NCBI GenBank assembly: GCA_043763155.1
Contig: JAYULW010000007.1
Span: forward strand, 1 to 52,892
Length of the DNA: 52,892 bases
Direction of reading: 5' to 3'
From: JANYBV01 sp043763155
GTDB taxonomy: Bacteria; Pseudomonadota; Alphaproteobacteria; Rickettsiales; SXRF01
The notes below the pieces were generated by a model. The model did not search any database and was not told the origin of the DNA. It saw nothing but the letters and a program-made list of their open reading frames with translations. Positions within the stretch are counted from its first letter, which is position 1; every line of letters starts with the position of its first letter. Both the position numbers and the translations under genes were made by a program. Shown here in pieces: positions 24,724 through 34,234 of the stretch.

Positions 24724-26478
24724 ATGTTGAAGCACGAAGAACCCGACTACCGCCGCATTTTCCTAGCCGTTTTCCTGTCCGCCATTCTTCTCATCGGCTG
24801 GCAGATCAAGGTGGAATGGCCGCGCCGCCAGGCCCTGTCGCAGTTCAACACCGTGCAGGAACATAAAAAAGAGGTCGAAAAAACCAAGCACGCCGAGGCC
24901 CTGCCCAGCACCAAAGACCCCGAAGAAAACCTGAACCTCACCCGCGCTGAGCGCATCGCGGTGTCTCCGCGCCTGAACGTGAAGTCCGACCGCCTCCTCG
25001 GCTCCATCGCCTTAAAAGGCGCGCGTTTCGACGACCTCGCCTTCACCATGTATCACGACACGGTGGAAAAAGACTCCCCCAACGTCACCCTCTTTTCGCC
25101 CAACGGCGACGAGCACGGCTATTTCGCGCAAATCGGCTGGTTAGCCGCCGATAGCAGCGTCAAAATCCCCGACCAGAACACGGTCTGGAAAGCCGATAAA
25201 AAAGAACTCACCCCCGGCGAACCCGTAAACCTCACCTGGAACAACGGCCAGGGCCTCACCTTCACCCTCACCATCAATCTCGATGAACACTACATGTTCA
25301 GCGTAGATCAAAAAGTGGACAACAAATCCGGCCACGCCGTGACCCTGATGCCCTACGCCTACATCAACCGCACTTACGAATCCCCCAAAAAACCTTCCTT
25401 CCTGCATGAAGGCCCCTTAGGCGTGGTCAATGATTCGCTGAACGAAGTGAACTACGAAAAACTGAAAGAAAAAGGCAACGCCGTATTCGACGACGCCAAC
25501 GGCTGGTTCGGTATCACCGACCATTATTGGTTTAGCGCCCTCATCCCCGCACAGGGCCACCACAAAGTCACCTTCGGCCATTACGTGAAAAACGCCCGCG
25601 ACCGCTATCAGGTGGATTACCTCGATGACCCGGTCACCGTTGAAGACAGCACCTCGCTTTCGGGCAATGTACGCCTCTTTGCCGGTGCCAAAGAACTCAC
25701 CTTGCTCGACCAGTACGCCGCCGGCAAAGCCGACAAGGGCGCACCTATTCCGCTGTTCGACCGCGCGCTGGACTTTGGCTCCTTCTACTTCCTCGCCAAG
25801 CCCACATGCATCGTCACCGACCTGCTGTATAAGGCCACGGGCAATTTCGGCATCGCGCTGCTCATCTTCATCATCATCGTAAAATCGCTGATGTTCCCGC
25901 TTGCGAATAAATCGTTCAAAAGCATGGCCCAGATGCGTGCGCTGCAACCCCAGATGATCAAAATCCGCGAAAAATATTTCGACGATCAGCTCGCCCTGCA
26001 CAAAGCCACGCGTGAACTTTACAAGCGCGAAAAAGTGAACCCCGCCGCAGGCTGCCTGCCGGTGCTTATCCAGCTTGTGGTGTTCCTCGCCCTCTTCCGC
26101 GGCCTGAATGTCACCATCGAAATGCGCCACGCAACCTTCCTGTGGCTGCGCGATCTTTCCGCGGCCGATCCTTCAAACCTCTTCACCCTCTTCGGCGCCT
26201 TGCCGTGGAACAACCCCAGCTTCCTGCATCTGGGCCTGCTGCCGATCCTGTATTGCATCACCATGGTCGTGCAAACCAGCCAGCAGCCCAAGCCCGCTGA
26301 TCCCGTGCAAGCCAAGATGATCACCTTCATGCCGTATTTCATGCTGCTGTTTTTCGACACCATGGCGTCGGGCTTTGTGCTGTACTGGACCTTCAGCAAC
26401 TCGCTGTCCATCATCCAGCAGCGTTTCATCAGCAAGAAATACGCACCCAAAACACCGCCCGTACTGGCCAATGGATAA
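24724..26478 (+). CDS. yidC: membrane protein insertase YidC
   Basis: A 584-residue YidC/Oxa1 insertase of the Gram-negative long form. An N-terminal anchor helix (about 11-28) leads into a large periplasmic domain (about residues 60-355). The conserved insertase core follows, with transmembrane helices at about 370-560 and the cytoplasmic hairpin between them. KVNPAAGCLPVLIQ marks the third core segment. It inserts inner-membrane proteins alone or with SecYEG. The end overlaps the engB start by eight bases. Confidence 0.97.
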   Translation: MLKHEEPDYRRIFLAVFLSAILLIGWQIKVEWPRRQALSQFNTVQEHKKEVEKTKHAEALPSTKDPEENLNLTRAERIAVSPRLNVKSDRLLGSIALKGARFDDLAFTMYHDTVEKDSPNVTLFSPNGDEHGYFAQIGWLAADSSVKIPDQNTVWKADKKELTPGEPVNLTWNNGQGLTFTLTINLDEHYMFSVDQKVDNKSGHAVTLMPYAYINRTYESPKKPSFLHEGPLGVVNDSLNEVNYEKLKEKGNAVFDDANGWFGITDHYWFSALIPAQGHHKVTFGHYVKNARDRYQVDYLDDPVTVEDSTSLSGNVRLFAGAKELTLLDQYAAGKADKGAPIPLFDRALDFGSFYFLAKPTCIVTDLLYKATGNFGIALLIFIIIVKSLMFPLANKSFKSMAQMRALQPQMIKIREKYFDDQLALHKATRELYKREKVNPAAGCLPVLIQLVVFLALFRGLNVTIEMRHATFLWLRDLSAADPSNLFTLFGALPWNNPSFLHLGLLPILYCITMVVQTSQQPKPADPVQAKMITFMPYFMLLFFDTMASGFVLYWTFSNSLSIIQQRFISKKYAPKTPPVLANG

Positions 26479-27085
26479 TAACCTACCATTGTTTCGCCAG
26501 CCCTGCCTTTTCGTCGCAGGCGCCGCAAACGAGGAATCGTTGCCCAACGCAGCGCTACCCGAAATCGCGTTCATTGGCCGCTCCAACGTGGGCAAATCCA
26601 GCCTCGTGAATGCGCTGGTGGAAAAGAAAGCGCTCGCCCGCACCTCGCAAAATCCCGGCGCCACCAAGCAGCTGAACTTCTTCAACCTCGGCAACCGCAT
26701 GATGCTGGTAGACATGCCCGGCTACGGCTACGCCAAAGTCAGCAAGCAGCAAAAATCGGAATGGGACCAGCTCATCCGCAATTATTTCCTTGGCCGCACC
26801 ACCCTCCAGCGCGCCTGTGTGCTGATTGATGCCCGCCGCGGAACCCTGCCCCACGACCATGAATTCATGGAGCTTCTGGACGAAACCGCCGTAATTTTCT
26901 ACATCGTCCTCACGAAAATTGACGCGCTCAAGCCCGCCGAGCTAAACCAGATGTTGCAAGAAATGCAGAAAACCATAAAATCCCACGTAGCCGCGCACCC
27001 GACCCTCTTTGCCACCAGCGCCGAGAAGAAAATCGGCATCACCGAGCTGCAAGAAGAACTAACCCCCTTTGCACTGCCAGCATAA
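26471..27085 (+). CDS. engB: ribosome biogenesis GTPase EngB/YihA
   Basis: A 204-residue TRAFAC-class GTPase needed for 50S subunit assembly. G1 is GRSNVGKSS, the G2 Thr lies in NPGATKQ, G3 is DMPGYGYA and G4 is TKIDA. The ATG at 26471 overlaps the yidC stop. A longer upstream frame reads back into yidC and does not look coding. It is followed by argB after 12 bases, the usual alphaproteobacterial order. Confidence 0.95.
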   Translation: MDNNLPLFRQPCLFVAGAANEESLPNAALPEIAFIGRSNVGKSSLVNALVEKKALARTSQNPGATKQLNFFNLGNRMMLVDMPGYGYAKVSKQQKSEWDQLIRNYFLGRTTLQRACVLIDARRGTLPHDHEFMELLDETAVIFYIVLTKIDALKPAELNQMLQEMQKTIKSHVAAHPTLFATSAEKKIGITELQEELTPFALPA

Positions 27086-27097
27086 CGAGCCAAACAC

Positions 27098-28006
27098 ATG
27101 CAGACCAAAGAAGTAAAAACACCCGACGCCTGGCTTAAAACCGCCGCCACCCTTTCCGAAGCGCTGCCCTACATGCGCGAATTCGCAGGCGAAACATTCG
27201 TCATCAAATACGGCGGCCACGCCATGGGCGAAGCCAGCCTCGCGCGCAAATTCGCCGAAGACATCGTGCTGCTGAAGCAGGTCGGCATCAACCCCATCGT
27301 CGTCCATGGCGGCGGCCCGCAAATCGGCAAAATGCTTGAGCGCCTGAAAATCCAGAGCAGCTTTATTGATGGCCTGCGCGTCACCGACGCCGCAACGGTC
27401 GAAATCGTGGAAATGGTCCTCTCCGGCTCCATCAACAAACAGATCGTGTCTGAAATCAATGCCGCGGGCGGCATTGCGGTGGGCATTTCCGGCAAAGACG
27501 GCAACCTCATCGAAGCCCGCAAGCTTCGCCGCACCATGCGCGACCCCGATTCCAACATCGAAAAAATCCTCGACCTCGGCTTCGTGGGCGAACCGGTTCG
27601 CATCAACCCCACCCTGCTCCAGGAATTCTCCGAGTCCAACATCATCCCCGTCATCGCCCCCATCGGCATCGGCGCCGACGGCGAGACGTACAATATCAAC
27701 GCCGACACCGCCGCAGGCGCGCTTGCAGCGGCCCTTGGCGCTGCCAAGCTCATCATCCTGACCGACGTGGCCGGCGTGCTGAACAAAGACAAAGAACTCA
27801 TCAGCACCCTCACCATCCGCGAATGCAAAAAACTCACCAAGGATGGCGTGATTTCCGGCGGCATGATTCCCAAGATTGAAACCTGCATCCACGCGGTGGA
27901 AAACGACGTCGAAGCCGCCCATATTCTCGATGGCCGCCTGCCCCACGTATTGCTGCTGGAAACCTTCACCAAATACGGTGCAGGCACAATGATTCACCAC
28001 GAATAA
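27098..28006 (+). CDS. argB: acetylglutamate kinase
   Basis: A 302-residue amino-acid kinase that phosphorylates N-acetylglutamate in arginine synthesis. The N-terminal lysine motif is FVIKYGGHAMG, the glycine-rich acetylglutamate-binding loop is VVHGGGPQI, and the ATP region includes LTDVAGVLNKDKELI and GGMIPKI. An N-terminal extension of about 25 residues before the kinase core is seen in arginine-sensitive forms. It ends one base before the convergent TadG-like gene. Confidence 0.96.
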   Translation: MQTKEVKTPDAWLKTAATLSEALPYMREFAGETFVIKYGGHAMGEASLARKFAEDIVLLKQVGINPIVVHGGGPQIGKMLERLKIQSSFIDGLRVTDAATVEIVEMVLSGSINKQIVSEINAAGGIAVGISGKDGNLIEARKLRRTMRDPDSNIEKILDLGFVGEPVRINPTLLQEFSESNIIPVIAPIGIGADGETYNINADTAAGALAAALGAAKLIILTDVAGVLNKDKELISTLTIRECKKLTKDGVISGGMIPKIETCIHAVENDVEAAHILDGRLPHVLLLETFTKYGAGTMIHHE

Positions 28007-29311
28007 TTACTGGCTAAGGCGAATCCCGGTAAACTTCAGGCTGTCTACAATCGTCTGGTACGCCGCGTTCAGCTGCGCCGCATTTGCGGTCGCGAAATAA
28101 TATCCCGAACCCGACGAGCAGGTATTCAGCTGCGCCGCGTTATACGTGCCCGGCAAGCCAAACCCGATCGTATAAATCCGCATCCCTTGCGCCTTTATCG
28201 CCGTGCATAATGCCGCCGTCGTCGTATTGTCGTTCGACACCGCGCACAAGCCCGCGCCGCACGTCTGGTTGCCGCCAAGATACACATTGTTCTTCTGGCC
28301 CGACACCAGGATCACCACCTTGTTGCGCGTACTGCCCGCACCCATCGGCAAGCCCGGCAGCGACGCGTCCCACCGCCCCGTCCAGCTCGTCGAAAGCGTA
28401 AACCACCCCCACATCAGCCCCACATTGGTGCGCGTGCGCCCCGCCATCTGCATCCCTTGCAGCGTGGTAAGTATGGTTCCCTGCACATTGCTGCCGAATA
28501 GCATCTTGGTAAGCGCCGTGTTCACCCCGTCGCCATTATTAAATGTGCCCGGCGCCGCGCCGTACGGCGTGCGGAACTGCGTGGTCACCGCTGCCCCCGG
28601 CGGCGTGTCGCTCACATCATTATACAGCGCATTCTTTGGAATATCCGGGTTACGCCCTGCAAAATACGCATTGCCGCCACCACCCCCGTAAGCAACATAC
28701 TGCGCCTGGTTCTGCGCCCATAGCAGCTTCGCCGCTGGCGACGTTGTTACATTCACCGCAACATCATACGGCAGCACCGACACATACGTGTTGGCAAGCG
28801 TGGCATTCGCGCCAAACAGCGTGTTGATGAACAGCTTTGAAGAACTCACAAGATTGGGAACATCCACACCATTGCTGTTATCCAGCACCATCGCAATTTC
28901 CAGCGTGCTGCTATTTTGCGAATCCAGCACTTTCGACACAATGTTAAGCGTCGTATTCGTAAAGCCGAACATCTGCATCATGCTATTGGGCACCAGCACC
29001 TGCGCCGAACCCGTATAATTGCCCGCCGACCCCGTAACGCTAAAGGCGCTTACCGTCGAACCCATATATTTGTTAGGGTAGTTGGCGTTAAACAGCCGCA
29101 AAGCCTCTGCCTGAACGGCCGTGGTGCTGGCCGTCGAGACCGCCCCCAGCAACCCCGCATCCATCGCCGACTGGGCTTTGGACTGCACAGCGTATAATTT
29201 GCTCAGGTCAATGGTCATCCCCACGATGGTGAGCAACAGCGGGATCATCAGCGCTATCAGCAGCAACGACGCACCCGATTCATCGGAAATAAAACGATTT
29301 TTCAATGCCAT
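28007..29311 (-). CDS. TadG-like pilus-assembly protein with von Willebrand A-like domain
   Basis: A 434-residue protein. Its N-terminal 45 residues have the TadE/TadG pattern: DESGASLLLIALMIPLLLTIVG forms a transmembrane helix preceded by a short cytoplasmic segment and followed by a stretch rich in Ala. The remainder is extracytoplasmic with a VWA-like core (MVLDNSNGVD in place of a strict DxSxS, then KVVILVSGQKN). Such proteins are minor components of the tight-adherence secretion machinery. It lies divergent from two TadE-like genes with a 156-bp shared promoter region. The Tad ATPase, secretin and prepilin genes are absent here. Confidence 0.85.
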   Translation of the reverse strand: MALKNRFISDESGASLLLIALMIPLLLTIVGMTIDLSKLYAVQSKAQSAMDAGLLGAVSTASTTAVQAEALRLFNANYPNKYMGSTVSAFSVTGSAGNYTGSAQVLVPNSMMQMFGFTNTTLNIVSKVLDSQNSSTLEIAMVLDNSNGVDVPNLVSSSKLFINTLFGANATLANTYVSVLPYDVAVNVTTSPAAKLLWAQNQAQYVAYGGGGGNAYFAGRNPDIPKNALYNDVSDTPPGAAVTTQFRTPYGAAPGTFNNGDGVNTALTKMLFGSNVQGTILTTLQGMQMAGRTRTNVGLMWGWFTLSTSWTGRWDASLPGLPMGAGSTRNKVVILVSGQKNNVYLGGNQTCGAGLCAVSNDNTTTAALCTAIKAQGMRIYTIGFGLPGTYNAAQLNTCSSGSGYYFATANAAQLNAAYQTIVDSLKFTGIRLSQ

Positions 29312-29467
29312 GCCATCATTTATGCAGGATTCACCATCTTCTGATAATAGCCCTACTTGGTGAATTTCACGTTAATCACCCCCCTAAAACCCTAAAAATA
29401 TTACTTTTTCTTAAACTTTACCCCCTAAGATAGAAAGGTGATGTTGTAAAAGGACACGAACCCCGCC

Positions 29468-30025
29468 ATGCGCAAATTTCTGAAACAAACCGAAGGTGCG
29501 ACGATTATCGAATTCGCGGTGATTGCCCCGGTGCTGTTTTTGATGCTCATGGGCATCCTCGAAATGGGCCTCATCCTGTTCACCACCTCCGCCATGGAAG
29601 GCGCAACCAATGTCGGCTCCCGTATCGGCAAAACCGGGTTCACCACCGGCGGCCTAAGCCGCGAAAACTATATCCGCGCCCAAATCCAGAAACTCACCGG
29701 CGGCTTCCTGAATCCCGCCCTGCTCGACATTTCCATTCTTTCCTACAGCAGCTTTTCAAATGTGGGCAAACCCGAACCCTGCATCGCTCCCCCTGTTGCC
29801 CCCTGCCCCGGCGTTGCCGGCGTCAACTTCGTAGACGTAAATGGCAACGGAACATGGGATCAGGACCAGGGCGCCGCAAGCGCTGGCGGCTCCGGCTCCA
29901 TCGTGCTGTACCGCGTCACCTACCCGTGGCATTTATTCACCCCCGTCATGGCCAGCTTGCTTGGCACGGGCGGCGTATACACCATCACCGCCGTATCCGC
30001 GGTCAGGAATGAGCAACAGCAATGA
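29468..30025 (+). CDS. TadE-like pseudopilin
   Basis: A 185-residue TadE-family protein. The N-terminus reads TEGATIIEFAVIAPVLFLMLMG, with a Glu at the fifth position of a hydrophobic helix as in type IV pilin-like proteins. The C-terminal domain is extracytoplasmic. Residues about 124-136 read DVNGNGTWDQDQG, an EF-hand or dockerin-like acidic loop that may bind calcium. An AAGGA element precedes the start. It overlaps the next gene by four bases, so the two are translated together. Confidence 0.88.
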   Translation: MRKFLKQTEGATIIEFAVIAPVLFLMLMGILEMGLILFTTSAMEGATNVGSRIGKTGFTTGGLSRENYIRAQIQKLTGGFLNPALLDISILSYSSFSNVGKPEPCIAPPVAPCPGVAGVNFVDVNGNGTWDQDQGAASAGGSGSIVLYRVTYPWHLFTPVMASLLGTGGVYTITAVSAVRNEQQQ

Positions 30026-30585
30026 CCAGATTCATTCGCAATAATTCGGGTGTGGCCATGATCGAATTCGCCGTGGCGCTTCCCTTCCTGCTGATTTTGT
30101 TTTTAGGCATGCTGGAACTTGCCAATTACACCATCCAGCACCAGAAGATTGATAAGGTCGCCAATGCCATGGCCGACTTTCTTTCGCAAGGCTCCACCGT
30201 CACCACCACCGACCTCGATGATTTCGGTCAGGCCGTGCCGCAAATCATGCGCCCCTATAATTTCAATGGTACCGTGATTTTCTCCTCGGCGGCCAACAGC
30301 GTGGTAGCCGTGGCCCCCTGCCCCGCAAACAACCCCTGCATCAACTGGCAGTACCGCATCCTCGGCACCGACGCGAGCCACATCGGCAGCACCGGCACTA
30401 TCCCCGTCATGCCCAACAACTACCCGATCATTTCCAACCAGAATGTGGTGATCGCCGAAGCGTTCCTGCACTACTCGCCGATACTAAGTATCTCCAGCAA
30501 TTTCGTGCCCGCCTTCACGCCCCAGACCATTTATAAGGTGGCCGTGTTCAAACCGCGCCAAGGCTCGCTCACCACGCTGCGCTAA
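30022..30585 (+). CDS. second TadE/TadF-like pseudopilin
   Basis: A 187-residue relative of the preceding protein. The start overlaps its stop (ATGA). The N-terminus NNSGVAMIEFAVALPFLLILFLG has the same Glu-containing hydrophobic helix, and the rest is a predicted extracytoplasmic domain with one Cys pair (APCPANNPC). It probably pairs with the TadE-like product in the tight-adherence apparatus or a minor pilus. The last four bases overlap the convergent PEPC-like gene. Confidence 0.85.
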   Translation: MTRFIRNNSGVAMIEFAVALPFLLILFLGMLELANYTIQHQKIDKVANAMADFLSQGSTVTTTDLDDFGQAVPQIMRPYNFNGTVIFSSAANSVVAVAPCPANNPCINWQYRILGTDASHIGSTGTIPVMPNNYPIISNQNVVIAEAFLHYSPILSISSNFVPAFTPQTIYKVAVFKPRQGSLTTLR

Positions 30586-33500
30586 GCAGCAACCCCGGTA
30601 AGCTTCACCCGCGAGAGTGCCTGCTGTTCAAGGCTGGTTTCCATGAGCTGGTAATACGCGTCTTTGGCCATACGCAGCGACATCGCATCATTGGACATCT
30701 TCTCCGGTGTCTTCGCGTTTTCCTTCATGTTTTTCACCACGCCTTCTTTGGCTTCAAACTCGCGGAAATGTTTGCTCATCTCGTCGGCCAGGCCGCGCGC
30801 ATGTTCCACCGTCGGGCGCAAATGCTCCGGAATCAGCTCAATCGGGTCACGCACCCGGAAGCTCTGCACGGGCGCATAATTGCCTTCCTTGCTCGGCCCG
30901 ATCGCAACCGCTGCGCGGATCTGCGAAAGACCGTTCACAAAATTCAGCGTCTGCTGGTGAATATTGGCAAGCGCAAGGTCCGCCGCGTCAAACTGCTTGA
31001 AATGCGTTTGTCCTTCGCTATACGCCCCCACCAGCTGCGCAAGCTCCACTTCCACGCCCTTCTTGGTCAAATGCACGCTGCCATCGTCAGCCACCCGCAT
31101 GCTCACTTCACCCTTTTCCCACACGCGTGGCAGCGTCTTGGAAGACAAGCAAGCCGTGTAGGCCGCCGCGTCGAGGTTATGCTTCACCGTGGGGTCGCCC
31201 TGATACATTTTGCTCATCAGGTTCAGGTTGGTAAGCTTACCACCCTTATCAATTTCAAACATTTCCGAAACACCCATGATGTTCGAGAAAATGCCGAACT
31301 CCTTACCCGCAAGCCCGATAGCACGAATCCCTACATAGTTGACCTTCCCGCCCTTAGAGGCCGGGCGTGCGCTGTAGTTTTCAATGAAATCTTCGCCGTA
31401 CTTGCGTAGCAGCTCTTCATAGCGCGAGTTATCGGCGTCGCCATTCTTACCCGTACCCGGCACAAGAATATCGTCGCGCGTCCCCGCGATGCGTTTGCGG
31501 ATCGCCTTCAGGCAGGCTTCCTTCAGCTGCTGCATGTTCTCCACATCCAGCTTAAACCCGTAAGGGTTGCCCAGCGCCATCGTCTCCAGCGCCACGCGCT
31601 GCGCGCCGGTCTCCGTAATACGCGCTTCCGCCTTACCTTCAGTCTCCGATGCCTGGGTCTTGGACGCAAGGCGCGTAACCGCCCGCAGCACCGATTTGAT
31701 CGCCGAGTACACACCCGTGGTAAAGGTCGTGTGCTGCCCCTGCTCGGTAATGGTGTTCACCATCGAATCCGTGCCCGTCGTGCGCGCAAGCGAGCCGCCC
31801 TGCCCTTGGTAAATCTGGTTCACGTAAAGGTATTTTTTGCCCTTCTCGTCGGCCAGCAAATGGCGCGAGGCCGCTTCATAGCTCTCCACCACGGTAATGT
31901 TATTGAGCGTTGAAGACGCGAGTGTGCCGCGCTTTGCGCTATCGCTGTTAGCCAGCATCTTGTGTGGCCCCACATACACCAGCGCGTCCTTCAGCTCCGC
32001 AATATCCATCTTGCGCATAGACATGGCGTTGTCGCTGAAGCCTTGCGAGCGCAAGAACTCATAGGCCGTCATTTCCTGGCCGTTGGTCTTCACCAGCGAC
32101 TTCTCCGAAGCCTTGCCCATGTCAATGCCCAGGGAGTTATGATACGCGGTGTTCGCAAGCTTGGTCGAAAGCATTGCAGGCGTGTTCAAAATCGCGTCCG
32201 GGTCCTCATACAGCGGCACCACGTCCACCTTCGAGCCGAGCAGGTTCTTGAAAATATTGGCCGTCAGCACGTCGTTGCTATCACGCAAAATCGCTTCCTG
32301 GCGGATGTTGGAAAGATTGCCCTGCGAAAGCATTTGGTTGGGCGGGCTGCCCGCTTCAGCGATGATCACGCGCTTAAACGCGTCATTATACAGCTTCCCG
32401 CTAATGTAAAACGGCGCCACGTCGTCAAGGAACACGCTTTCATTGACCGGCAGCTCCAGCGGAATCGCATCCGGCGACTTATGGTATTTCGGCGCCACGT
32501 TATTAGCCGTCGCCTCATAGGAGTTCTTGAGGATCTCCTTAAATTTGTCCACCAGCGTCATTTCTTCGTCGCTCAATGCCCCCGGCGTCAGCGCCCGCGA
32601 GGCCAGCCCGTCAACCACTTCCATCACCTTGCGCAGCTTCTGTTCGTCCTTGGACGTCGTCGCCCGCAGCGCGTTCATGAAGTCTTCGCCGGTGAGTTTC
32701 TCCCCCGTCTTCGACCCCGGAATCGCCATCCCGTCGAGGCTATGGTTCAGCCCCACATTGGCCAGCGTCTTCAGGAAGTAGCGCATTGCTTCCTTGTGCT
32801 GGTTGGCGTTTTCGCGGCGTTCCACCTTCATGGGGAAATCGCCCTTGGCGGCTTTAATAATAAGCCCGTCCAGCGTCGTAAGCGGGGTCTTGTCGTCAAA
32901 CGCCGACGGCATCTTCTGGAAGCTCACCTCGCCCTTGGCCTCAAGCTCCTTCAGCGTATGGGCAATGTTCAGCACTTTTTCCGAATAGTTGGTCGTAAGC
33001 GCCTCGATGGTTTCCGGCTGGTGCATCAGCATGTCATAGGCCTTGCCCGCTTTCTGGGCTGCTGCGCGCAGTTGCAGGCGTTCGTCTTCCACCTCGTCGC
33101 GCACCGGCGTTTCGCCGTGGTTTTCGGCGTAGGTTTGCAGCTTAGTCAGCGCCAGCATCACCCCGCGCGCCGAGTCGCGCACCGACTCAACAATATGTTT
33201 CTTGGTCTCCAGCTCCTCAATCAGCGTATCCACCGACTCGGCGATCTCCTGTTTGTGCGACACCCGCCCCTTCACTTTCTGAAGGTCCTGCAAAAACTGG
33301 TCCATGGCCGCGGCCTTGATACCCGGAATCGCGAAGTTATTGTCCCATGCGTGGCTGGTGCGCTTGCCGTCGCCATCGGTAAACCATGTGCTATGGTCCG
33401 ACGTCAGCTCCGAAAGCTTCTTCACCTGGTCGAAGCTTAAGGTCTGCCCCACCTTCGCGTCTACCATCCGCGCGCGTTTCAGGATAACCGATACTTCTTC

Positions 33501-34175
33501 CGTAATCCCCTCATACACGCGGGGAATCAAATCCACGGCGGCTTCATCCAGCTCATCGGCGCGGCTGCGGCCCTTGCGCGGTTTAATATAGCTAAGCGCC
33601 TGCGCGAAATCATTGCCCAGCCCGTTATCGGCGAATTGCTTGGAAAGCACCGCCTTGGCCGATTCTTCATTGCGTCCCAGCGCCTCAAGCGACTCTTGCG
33701 ACATGCCAAGGAAATGCTTCAGGATCTCCGGCGTCAGGTTCGCCAGCTCCCGTGTCTGTGAAAAATTTGGGTGCGTGGTATAGATCGTGTCCTGCGGCGA
33801 GAATTGCTGTTTCGCTTTATCCACAGCCGGGTCACCGCTCAGCAAGCGGTCATAAAATTCCCGCTCCGCCGTCCCGCTGATCACATAGCTGCCCGCCTTC
33901 GGCAAGGTGCGCACCGGCAGCCCCCCACCGCCCAAACGGCGTTTTTCCTCAGTAATTTCCGAAGCATAAGAAGAAAGGGCAAACAGCCAGTTCTTGAGGA
34001 AGATTTTCTGCCCAGCGTTTAAGTCTTTGTAATCACCACTTAAACGCTCACTGATCACCGACTCCAGCGCCTTGGCGATACGCTCAGGTGTGGGGTGTGA
34101 ACCCACATTAGGATCACGAGGCGTTACAACTGGTTCTGGATTGTTCGGTTGGGGGGTGGCAGCTTCTTGCGACAT
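30582..34175 (-). CDS. very divergent phosphoenolpyruvate-carboxylase-like protein, 1197 aa
   Basis: A cytoplasmic protein with no signal or membrane helix, longer than the usual 880-950 residues of bacterial PEPC. By eye it carries the PEPC motifs in order: TTHPN (His135, cf. TAHPTE), WFTDGDG (264-270, cf. WMGGDRDG), AEAGSPPN (606-613, cf. MAxSPSD), VVPLYED (652-658, cf. PLFET), SDSAK (744-748), YQGQGGSLAR (789-798, cf. FHGRGGSIGR), TEQG (810-813), SARPASK (935-941, cf. SRPAKR) and RAI (951-953). The catalytic loop His and the Arg two residues later are both Gln; the next Arg, Lys748 and Asp745 are kept. The usual C-terminal RNTG is absent. Activity is therefore doubtful. An AAGGA precedes the start. 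The relationship is my reading, not a search result. Confidence 0.65.
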   Translation of the reverse strand: MSQEAATPQPNNPEPVVTPRDPNVGSHPTPERIAKALESVISERLSGDYKDLNAGQKIFLKNWLFALSSYASEITEEKRRLGGGGLPVRTLPKAGSYVISGTAEREFYDRLLSGDPAVDKAKQQFSPQDTIYTTHPNFSQTRELANLTPEILKHFLGMSQESLEALGRNEESAKAVLSKQFADNGLGNDFAQALSYIKPRKGRSRADELDEAAVDLIPRVYEGITEEVSVILKRARMVDAKVGQTLSFDQVKKLSELTSDHSTWFTDGDGKRTSHAWDNNFAIPGIKAAAMDQFLQDLQKVKGRVSHKQEIAESVDTLIEELETKKHIVESVRDSARGVMLALTKLQTYAENHGETPVRDEVEDERLQLRAAAQKAGKAYDMLMHQPETIEALTTNYSEKVLNIAHTLKELEAKGEVSFQKMPSAFDDKTPLTTLDGLIIKAAKGDFPMKVERRENANQHKEAMRYFLKTLANVGLNHSLDGMAIPGSKTGEKLTGEDFMNALRATTSKDEQKLRKVMEVVDGLASRALTPGALSDEEMTLVDKFKEILKNSYEATANNVAPKYHKSPDAIPLELPVNESVFLDDVAPFYISGKLYNDAFKRVIIAEAGSPPNQMLSQGNLSNIRQEAILRDSNDVLTANIFKNLLGSKVDVVPLYEDPDAILNTPAMLSTKLANTAYHNSLGIDMGKASEKSLVKTNGQEMTAYEFLRSQGFSDNAMSMRKMDIAELKDALVYVGPHKMLANSDSAKRGTLASSTLNNITVVESYEAASRHLLADEKGKKYLYVNQIYQGQGGSLARTTGTDSMVNTITEQGQHTTFTTGVYSAIKSVLRAVTRLASKTQASETEGKAEARITETGAQRVALETMALGNPYGFKLDVENMQQLKEACLKAIRKRIAGTRDDILVPGTGKNGDADNSRYEELLRKYGEDFIENYSARPASKGGKVNYVGIRAIGLAGKEFGIFSNIMGVSEMFEIDKGGKLTNLNLMSKMYQGDPTVKHNLDAAAYTACLSSKTLPRVWEKGEVSMRVADDGSVHLTKKGVEVELAQLVGAYSEGQTHFKQFDAADLALANIHQQTLNFVNGLSQIRAAVAIGPSKEGNYAPVQSFRVRDPIELIPEHLRPTVEHARGLADEMSKHFREFEAKEGVVKNMKENAKTPEKMSNDAMSLRMAKDAYYQLMETSLEQQALSRVKLTGVAA

Positions 34176-34234
34176 AGGAATCCCTTAATTTTTTTTAACA
34201 TAATATAGAAAAAGAAAACCACCCACAACCGAAT

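Noticed and set aside
28007..29311. A toxin or serum-factor-like VWA protein
   Set aside because: The N-terminal TadG-type helix and the neighbouring TadE genes explain it better.
31962..33440. A 492-codon open frame on the plus strand
   Set aside because: It is antisense to the PEPC-like gene and rich in His, Arg and Leu in the way reverse-strand frames of GC-rich genes are. It has no good ribosome site, and the minus frame carries PEPC motifs.
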